Assembly (NCBI RefSeq): GCF_030160075.1
Contig: NZ_BSNQ01000003.1
Span: forward strand, 248,001-312,000
Direction of reading: 5' to 3'
Length of the DNA stretch: 64,000 nt
Source: Dyella lipolytica
GTDB taxonomy: Bacteria; Pseudomonadota; Gammaproteobacteria; Xanthomonadales; Rhodanobacteraceae
The notes under the pieces are model-generated. The model saw only the letters and a program-made list of their open reading frames with translations, was not told the DNA's origin and searched no databases. The position numbers were made by a program, and so were the translations under genes. Shown here piece after piece: positions 55,907-64,000 of the stretch (position 1 is its first letter; each line of letters opens with the position of its first letter).

Positions 55907-57412
55907 ATGAGCAAAGAACTTTTGCTGGTGGTTGATGCAGTTGCCAACGAAAAAGGTGTGCCGCGTGACGTGATCTTCCTGGCCATGGAAGCTGCGTTGG
56001 CGTCGGCCGCGAAAAAGCGCTATCCGGACGAAGATCCGGATATTCGCGTCAGCATCGATCGCAACTCGGGCGACTACGAAACCTTCCGTCGCTGGGAAGT
56101 GATCGCCGACGACGGAGAGATGGAGTCGCCGTTCCGCCAGTTGCGCCTGATGGATGCCGTAGACGAGCGTGCAGACGCCGCCATCGGTGAATTCATCGAG
56201 CAGCAGATCGAGAACGCCGAATTCGGCCGTATCGCCGCCCAGGCCGCCAAACAGGTGATCGTGCAGCGCGTGCGCGAGGCCGAGCGCCAGCAGGTGGTCG
56301 ATGCGTTCAAGGATCGCGTCGGCGAGCTGGTCACCGGCATCGTCAAGCGCGTCGAGCGCGGCAATGTCTATCTCGATCTCGGCGGCAATGCGGAAGCTTT
56401 CATTCCGCGCGACAAGACGATTCCGCGCGAATCGCATCGCGTCGGCGACCGCGTGCGCGGCTATCTGCAGGAAGTGCGCTCCGAAGTGCGCGGCCCGCAG
56501 TTGTTCGTGTCGCGCGCCGCACCGGAATTCATGATCGAGCTGTTCAAGCTCGAAGTGCCGGAAGTGGGCCAGGGTCTGGTCGAGATCAAGGGCTGCGCCC
56601 GCGATCCCGGCGACCGCGCCAAGATCGCCGTGGTGGCGCATGACAGCCGCACCGATCCTATCGGCGCGTGCATCGGTATGCGCGGCTCGCGCGTGCAGGC
56701 TGTGTCCAACGAGCTCAACGGCGAGCGCGTGGACATCATCCTGTGGCACGAGAACCAGGCCCAGTACGTAATTAACGCCATGGCGCCGGCCGAAGTGCAG
56801 TCCATCATCATGGATGAAGACAAGCACTCCATGGATATCGCTGTGGCCGAGGACAAGCTCTCGCAGGCCATCGGCCGCGGCGGCCAGAACGTGCGCCTTG
56901 CCAGTAAGCTCACGGGCTGGCAGCTCAACGTGATGACTCAGGACCAGGTCGCCGCCAAGAGCGAGGCCGAACAGGAATCTGCCCGCCAGCTGTTCATGGA
57001 CAAGCTGGAAGTGGACCAGGAAATCGCCAACATCCTCGTGCAGGAAGGTTTCTCCAGCGTCGAGGAAATCGCCTATGTACCGAGCGCCGAGCTGCTGGCC
57101 ATCGAAGGCTTCGACGAGGATATCGTCGAGGAACTGCGTGCCCGTGCCCGCGACTCGTTGCTGACTGAGGCGCTGGCCGTCGAAGAAAACATCGACGAAC
57201 ACCAGCCGTCGCAGGAATTGCTTGAACTGCAAGGCATGGATGAATCGACGGCGTATGCGCTCGCCGAGCGCGGCGTTGTCACCGTGGACGATCTGGCCGA
57301 CCTCGCGGTCGACGACCTGATCGATATCGAAGGCATGGACGAAGATCGGGCTGCGGCACTCATCATGGCGGCACGTGCGCCGATGATTGCTCGACTGGAG
57401 AAGGGCGGCTAA
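55907..57412 (+). CDS. nusA: Transcription factor NusA
   Basis: NusA (501 residues) binds RNA polymerase and nascent RNA for pausing, termination and antitermination. Domains run from the N-terminal polymerase-binding part (1-130) through S1 (about 135-200) and two KH domains (about 205-345) to two helix-hairpin-helix acidic repeats (about 365-430 and 440-495). The ATG at 55907 follows a GGAG site. Confidence 0.97.
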   Translation: MSKELLLVVDAVANEKGVPRDVIFLAMEAALASAAKKRYPDEDPDIRVSIDRNSGDYETFRRWEVIADDGEMESPFRQLRLMDAVDERADAAIGEFIEQQIENAEFGRIAAQAAKQVIVQRVREAERQQVVDAFKDRVGELVTGIVKRVERGNVYLDLGGNAEAFIPRDKTIPRESHRVGDRVRGYLQEVRSEVRGPQLFVSRAAPEFMIELFKLEVPEVGQGLVEIKGCARDPGDRAKIAVVAHDSRTDPIGACIGMRGSRVQAVSNELNGERVDIILWHENQAQYVINAMAPAEVQSIIMDEDKHSMDIAVAEDKLSQAIGRGGQNVRLASKLTGWQLNVMTQDQVAAKSEAEQESARQLFMDKLEVDQEIANILVQEGFSSVEEIAYVPSAELLAIEGFDEDIVEELRARARDSLLTEALAVEENIDEHQPSQELLELQGMDESTAYALAERGVVTVDDLADLAVDDLIDIEGMDEDRAAALIMAARAPMIARLEKGG

Positions 57413-57423
57413 CCGCGAGCGGC

Positions 57424-57503
57424 CGCGCCCTGGATGGGCGCGCCGGGAGACCTACTGGGTCTCCGCCAAGGATGGAGGTGACCGTACAAAAACTTTTGTA
57501 CGG
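57424..57503 (+). other. Three tandem hairpins in the nusA-infB gap
   Basis: Perfect stems occur at 57424-57442 (CGCGCCC/GGGCGCG), 57446-57464 (GGAGACC/GGTCTCC) and 57482-57503 (CCGTACAAAA/TTTTGTACGG). The last ends 34 nt before the infB ATG. None has a terminal T-run, so they look like leader or processing structures rather than terminators. Confidence 0.65.
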
Positions 57504-57537
57504 ACGATAAGCGCGGGAACGGCGGAGAAAGAACACG

Positions 57538-60330
<2,793 letters not shown>

Positions 60331-60339
60331 AAACCATCG

Positions 60340-60364
60340 AACCCTCTCCCGTCGGGAGAGGGTT
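60340..60364. repeat. REP-like hairpin after infB
   Basis: AACCCTCTCCC and GGGAGAGGGTT form a perfect 11-bp stem around GTC, the same core as the repeat after sdhB. A degenerate partner (TTTCCC/GGGAAA near 60431-60447) follows. There is no T-run, so it is more likely an extragenic repeat or mRNA-stabilising hairpin than a terminator. Confidence 0.65.
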
Positions 60365-60508
60365 CAGGTGTAGGGTTGATCTTGCCTCAGGCTTTATGAA
60401 AGGCGGAGCAAGCACTGCCCTCACTCATCGTCTTTCCCAGCGGGAAAATGGTGAGCAGGTCACCGTCGCTACGCGGTGTCGTATCGTTATCAAATAGGAG
60501 CGGCTGCC

Positions 60509-60883
60509 ATGCCCTCACGCGACTTCAAACGCACAGACCGCGTCGGCGCCGAACTTCGCCGTGAGATCGGCACGCTGGTTCACGGAGCAGTGCGCGATCA
60601 CGGCCTGCCGTCGGTCAGCGTGTCGGATGTGGAAGTAACACGCGATCTTGATTGGGCCACGGTGTGGGTCACCGCCTTGTTGCCTGCGCAATCCAAAGAG
60701 GCAGTGAAGGCGCTGAACCAATTGGCCGTTGAATTTCGCCGCACACTGTCGCGCCAAATGCGCTTGCGACGGGTGCCCGAATTGCGTTTCAAATACGACG
60801 ATTCGGTAGACAAGGGCGAGCGCATCGAGCATCTGCTGCGCCAGGACTCCGTGGACGCTTCGTCGGATGATGGCGAAAGCTGA
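60509..60883 (+). CDS. rbfA: Ribosome-binding factor A
   Basis: RbfA (124 residues) is a KH-fold protein needed for 16S rRNA 5'-end maturation. The RTDRVGAELRREIGTLV start and RRVPELRFKYDDSVDKGERI segment are diagnostic. TAGGAG lies before the ATG at 60509. It sits in the infB-rbfA-truB order. Confidence 0.96.
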   Translation: MPSRDFKRTDRVGAELRREIGTLVHGAVRDHGLPSVSVSDVEVTRDLDWATVWVTALLPAQSKEAVKALNQLAVEFRRTLSRQMRLRRVPELRFKYDDSVDKGERIEHLLRQDSVDASSDDGES

Positions 60884-60910
60884 GTTTACGAACCGGTTTC
60901 ACCCGTCACC

Positions 60911-61852
60911 ATGAGTCGTCGTCGCCATCGTCCCGGTGCCCGTGACCTGCACGGCATCCTGTTGCTCGACAAGCCGCTGGGCATGAGCTCCAACAAGGGG
61001 CTGCAGATGGCGCTGGCCATCCTGCGCGCGGCCAAAGGCGGCCACACCGGCGCCCTCGATCCGCTCGCCACGGGCCTATTGCCGCTGTGCTTTGGCGAGG
61101 CGACCAAGATCGCCGGCAATCTCCTGGGATCGCGCAAGGCTTACGTTGCCGAATGCCGGCTCGGCGCCACCACCACGACCGCGGACCTCGAGGGCCAGAT
61201 CATCGACCAGCGACCGATACCGCCTCTGGATGATGCCGCGATCGAGGCTGCGCTCGCCGCTTTTCGCGGGCGCATTGTTCAGGTACCACCGGTGTATTCG
61301 GCCCTGAAACAGGACGGTGAGCCGCTTTACCTCAAGGCGCGCCGGGGCGAAGCCGTTCAGGCTCCGCCGCGCGAGGTCGAGATCGATCGGTTGGAACTCG
61401 TCTCGCGCACCGCGGACATCCTCACGCTGCACGTGGAATGCGGTTCCGGAACGTACATCCGCAGTCTGGCGGTCGATTTGGGCGAGCGATTGGGCTGTGG
61501 TGCACACGTGATCGCGCTGCGGCGACTATGGGTGGATCCATTCCGGGAGCCGGTAATGGTGAGCCTGGACCAGCTCCGCGAGGCGGCAGAGCAGGGCGAA
61601 GAGACGGTGGATCGGCTGGTATTGCCGCTTTCGGCAGGGGTGGCGGACCTTCCCGCGCTGCATTTCGACGCCGAATCCAGCCAGGCTGTCTCACAGGGCC
61701 GTCAGATCGACTGGCCCGCCGAGGCCCGGCATGAGCGATCCGCCGCATTCGGCAACGATGGGCGTCTACTGGCCCTGGTCGATTGCGATGAGCTGAACCG
61801 GGTACGCATTCTACGAGGCTTCAATCTGCCTATTTCACCCGTGGGGGCTTAA
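60911..61852 (+). CDS. truB: tRNA pseudouridine-55 synthase
   Basis: TruB makes pseudouridine 55 in the tRNA T loop. The 313-residue enzyme has the catalytic aspartate D50 in GGHTGALDPLATG, the conserved YVAECRLG and GTYIRSLAVDLGE segments, and a C-terminal PUA-like region. It lies 27 bp after rbfA. Confidence 0.97.
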   Translation: MSRRRHRPGARDLHGILLLDKPLGMSSNKGLQMALAILRAAKGGHTGALDPLATGLLPLCFGEATKIAGNLLGSRKAYVAECRLGATTTTADLEGQIIDQRPIPPLDDAAIEAALAAFRGRIVQVPPVYSALKQDGEPLYLKARRGEAVQAPPREVEIDRLELVSRTADILTLHVECGSGTYIRSLAVDLGERLGCGAHVIALRRLWVDPFREPVMVSLDQLREAAEQGEETVDRLVLPLSAGVADLPALHFDAESSQAVSQGRQIDWPAEARHERSAAFGNDGRLLALVDCDELNRVRILRGFNLPISPVGA

Positions 61853-61869
61853 TGCGCAAGGCCATGCCC

Positions 61870-61899
61870 TTGTTGCAATGCGGTCCGGCTCGGTACAAT
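61870..61899 (+). promoter_or_regulatory. Putative rpsO promoter
   Basis: TTGTTG (61870-61875) and TACAAT (61894-61899) are 18 bp apart. Start near 61906 would give a leader of about 100 nt that contains the long stem-loop below. An alternative -35, TTGCAA at 61873, gives only 15 bp spacing. Confidence 0.55.
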
Positions 61900-61932
61900 A
61901 ACCCACTTGATTCAGAGCTTTCACTAACCAGT

Positions 61933-61978
61933 CGGAGCTTGCGCAACGTCACCGGGCGGTGACGTTGCGCAAGTTCCG
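61933..61978 (+). promoter_or_regulatory. Long stem-loop in the rpsO leader
   Basis: A 16-bp perfect stem (61938-61953 with 61958-61973) closed by GGGC extends to 21 bp with one G-T pair. It ends 26 nt before the rpsO ATG, and no T-run follows, so it is not a typical terminator. It may be an S15 autoregulation site or an RNase III processing site. Confidence 0.75.
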
Positions 61979-62004
61979 CACCCGCTTTTAAGGAAAAGTT
62001 ACCC

Positions 62005-62274
62005 ATGTCTCTCAACGCAGAACAGACCGGCAAGATCATTGCTGACTTCGGCCGCGTGCCGAACGATACCGGCTCGCCGGAAGTGCAGGTTGCCCTGCTT
62101 TCCGCCCGCATCGATCACCTCACCGATCATTTCAAGGCGCACAAGCAAGACCATCATTCCCGCCGTGGTTTGCTCAAGCTGGTCAACCAGCGCAAGCGCC
62201 TGCTCGGCTACTTGAAGGATCGCGATCTGGGCCGTTATCAGAGCCTGATTGAGCGCCTCGGCTTGCGCAGGTAA
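62005..62274 (+). CDS. rpsO: 30S ribosomal protein S15
   Basis: S15 (89 residues) binds the 16S central domain early in 30S assembly. The [16 protein letters not shown] and [19 protein letters not shown] helices are diagnostic, and the C-terminus ends in RLGLRR. An AAGGAAAAG site precedes the ATG. pnp follows, as in most proteobacteria. Confidence 0.98.
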   Translation: MSLNAEQTGKIIADFGRVPNDTGSPEVQVALLSARIDHLTDHFKAHKQDHHSRRGLLKLVNQRKRLLGYLKDRDLGRYQSLIERLGLRR

Positions 62275-62307
62275 TTGCTGCTCATCCGTGACCGCGAAAG
62301 TCAAAAA

Positions 62308-62325
62308 GCGGCCATCCCTGGCCGC
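62308..62325 (+). other. Hairpin between rpsO and pnp
   Basis: GCGGCC pairs with GGCCGC around ATCCCT in the 75-bp gap. The same gap in E. coli has a terminator and an RNase III site that lets PNPase control its own mRNA; here no T-run follows, so processing is the more likely role. Confidence 0.45.
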
Positions 62326-62349
62326 ACTATTCAAATCAGGACAAACCCA

Positions 62350-64000
62350 GTGGCGAAAGTAACCAAGTCATTCCAGTACGGTAATCACGAAGTCACACTG
62401 GAGACGGGCGAAATCGCCCGGCAGGCATCCGGTGCAGTCATGGTCAGCATGGGCGGCACGGTGGTGCTCGTCACCGCGGTGGCCGCTTCCAAGGCGAAAG
62501 AGGGGCAGGATTTCTTTCCGCTCACCGTCGACTACGTCGAGAAGTTCTATTCCGCCGGCCGTATTCCGGGTGGTTTCTTCAAGCGTGAAGGACGTCCGAC
62601 CGAGAAGGAAACGCTCACGTCGCGCCTGATCGATCGCCCGGTTCGCCCGCTGTTCCCGGAAGAGTTCAAGAACGAAGTGCAGGTCATCGCGCAAGTCGTT
62701 TCGTTGAACCCCGAGATCGACGGCGACATCCTTGCCATGATCGGTGCTTCCGCCGCACTGTCGTTGGCCGGTATCCCGTTCAAGGGCCCGATCGGTGCCG
62801 CACGTGTCGGTTACGCCAACGGTAAGTACTTGCTTAACCCGACCGTTACCGAACTGAAGACTTCGGATCTCGACCTGGTTGTAGCCGGCACCACCAACGC
62901 CGTGTTGATGGTGGAATCTGAAGCCAAGCTACTTAGCGAAGAAGTGATGCTGGGCGCCGTGATGTTCGGCCACCAGCAGTTGCAGACCGTGATCCATGCG
63001 ATTGCCGAGCTGGCCACTGAAGCCGCTAAGCCGTCATGGGACTGGCAGCCGCCGGCCCGTAACGAGTCGTTGATTGCCGCCCTCAAGGGGGAAGTCGGCA
63101 ACAAGCTCGAAGAAGCTTTCCAGGTGCGCGACAAGCTGCAGCGCCGCGATGCCATCGCCGCGATCAAGTCAGATGTACTGGAATCGCTCAAGGGTCAGGC
63201 CGAGCAGAATGGTTGGGTGTCGGCCGAGCTCGCGAAAGAATTCGCTGAACTCGAATACCGCACCATGCGCGACAGCGTGCTGAAGTCGAAGATCCGCATC
63301 GACGGCCGCAAGCTGGACGACGTGCGTCCGATCACCGTGCGCGTCGGCGTGTTGCCGCGTACCCACGGTTCGGCGCTGTTCACCCGCGGCGAAACACAGG
63401 CGCTGGTCGTTGCTACGCTGGGCACCACGCGTGATGCGCAGATCATCGATGCGCCGGAAGGCGAGTCGAAGGATCCATTCCTGTTCCACTACAACTTCCC
63501 GCCGTTCTCGGTGGGTGAGGCCGGTCGCTTCGGTGCTCCCAAGCGCCGCGAGATCGGTCATGGCCGCCTCGCCAAGCGCGGCGTGCAGGCCGTCAAGCCG
63601 AGTATCGAAGAATTCCCGTACGTGCTGCGCGTGGTCTCCGAGATCACGGAGTCGAACGGCTCTTCGTCGATGGCATCGGTGTGCGGTTCCTCGCTGGCCA
63701 TGATGGACGCCGGCGTGCCGCTGAAGGCTCCGGTGGCCGGTATCGCCATGGGCCTGGTGAAGGAAGGCAGCGACTTCGTAGTGCTGTCCGACATCCTGGG
63801 CGACGAAGATCACCTCGGCGACATGGACTTCAAGGTAGCCGGTAGCGCCAATGGCGTGTCCGCGTTGCAGATGGACATCAAGATCGACGGCATCACCGAA
63901 GAGATCATGAAGGTGGCGTTGGAGCAGGCCAAGCGTGGTCGTCTGCACATCCTGGGCGAAATGGCCAAGGTGCTGAATACGCCGCGTTCTGAAATGAGTG
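62350..64000 (+). CDS. pnp: Polynucleotide phosphorylase (partial, 3' end beyond window)
   Basis: About 550 residues are present of a protein usually near 700. PNPase degrades RNA 3' to 5' with phosphate. The first RNase PH domain ([30 protein letters not shown]), the helical linker and the second RNase PH domain ([57 protein letters not shown]) are visible; the KH and S1 domains lie outside. The start is a GTG at 62350, with CAGGA about 13 bp upstream. Confidence 0.95.
   Translation, partial: MAKVTKSFQYGNHEVTLETGEIARQASGAVMVSMGGTVVLVTAVAASKAKEGQDFFPLTVDYVEKFYSAGRIPGGFFKREGRPTEKETLTSRLIDRPVRPLFPEEFKNEVQVIAQVVSLNPEIDGDILAMIGASAALSLAGIPFKGPIGAARVGYANGKYLLNPTVTELKTSDLDLVVAGTTNAVLMVESEAKLLSEEVMLGAVMFGHQQLQTVIHAIAELATEAAKPSWDWQPPARNESLIAALKGEVGNKLEEAFQVRDKLQRRDAIAAIKSDVLESLKGQAEQNGWVSAELAKEFAELEYRTMRDSVLKSKIRIDGRKLDDVRPITVRVGVLPRTHGSALFTRGETQALVVATLGTTRDAQIIDAPEGESKDPFLFHYNFPPFSVGEAGRFGAPKRREIGHGRLAKRGVQAVKPSIEEFPYVLRVVSEITESNGSSSMASVCGSSLAMMDAGVPLKAPVAGIAMGLVKEGSDFVVLSDILGDEDHLGDMDFKVAGSANGVSALQMDIKIDGITEEIMKVALEQAKRGRLHILGEMAKVLNTPRSEMS

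Overview
This window is a dense block of core bacterial chromosome. It holds about 66 protein genes, two tRNA genes and the SRP RNA, and I see no insertion sequence, prophage, CRISPR array or integrase. The DNA is GC-rich. Gene content and order suggest a gammaproteobacterium of the Lysobacterales (Xanthomonadales), most likely a Rhodanobacteraceae relative such as Dyella, Rhodanobacter or Luteibacter. The pointers are kdkA beside a family-9 heptosyltransferase, the order lolC-lolD-comEC-exbB-exbD-msbA-lpxK, pilZ downstream of holB, pabB between fabF and pabC, and an SDHAF4-like gene in front of sdhCDAB. The genus is an inference; no rRNA is present to fix it.

Layout. 0.5-5.9 kb: ygfZ (Fe-S/folate protein) opposite a succinate dehydrogenase locus that carries two assembly factors (SDHAF4-like and SdhE) plus a YgfX-like membrane protein. 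6-17.4 kb: cell-envelope genes, namely lipoprotein sorting (lolC/lolD), DNA uptake (comEC), an ExbB/ExbD motor, lipid A transport and synthesis (msbA, lpxK), a DUF6165 protein, a heptosyltransferase and Kdo kinase, then an MBL-fold hydrolase. 17.5-20.9 kb: tRNA-Ser(GGA), SRP RNA, dnaX-ybaB-recR and a HIT protein, closed by a strong bidirectional terminator. 20.9-28 kb: an Slp-type lipoprotein, a moxR/DUF58/transglutaminase operon, a GT39 glycosyltransferase and maf. 28.2-40 kb: yceD-rpmF-fabH-fabD-fabG-acpP-fabF-pabB-pabC-mltG-tmk-holB-(PIG-L)-pilZ, which couples fatty acid synthesis, folate precursor synthesis, cell wall, DNA replication and pili. 40.3-55 kb: a complete 14-gene nuoA-N complex I operon with separate nuoC and nuoD. 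55-64 kb: the translation/RNA operon metY(tRNA-fMet)-rimP-nusA-infB-rbfA-truB-rpsO-pnp, with pnp cut by the window end.

I found no clearly new multi-gene system. The most interesting signals are in RNA leaders and small departures from family norms. They are a 21-bp stem-loop just before rpsO, three consecutive hairpins between nusA and infB, a consensus-like promoter that would make the yceD mRNA nearly leaderless, a PabB with alanine where the E. coli enzyme has its nucleophilic lysine, an initiator tRNA with a U1-U72 mismatch, a single LolC/E-type permease, and a GT39 gene packed with no intergenic DNA against opposite-strand genes at both ends.
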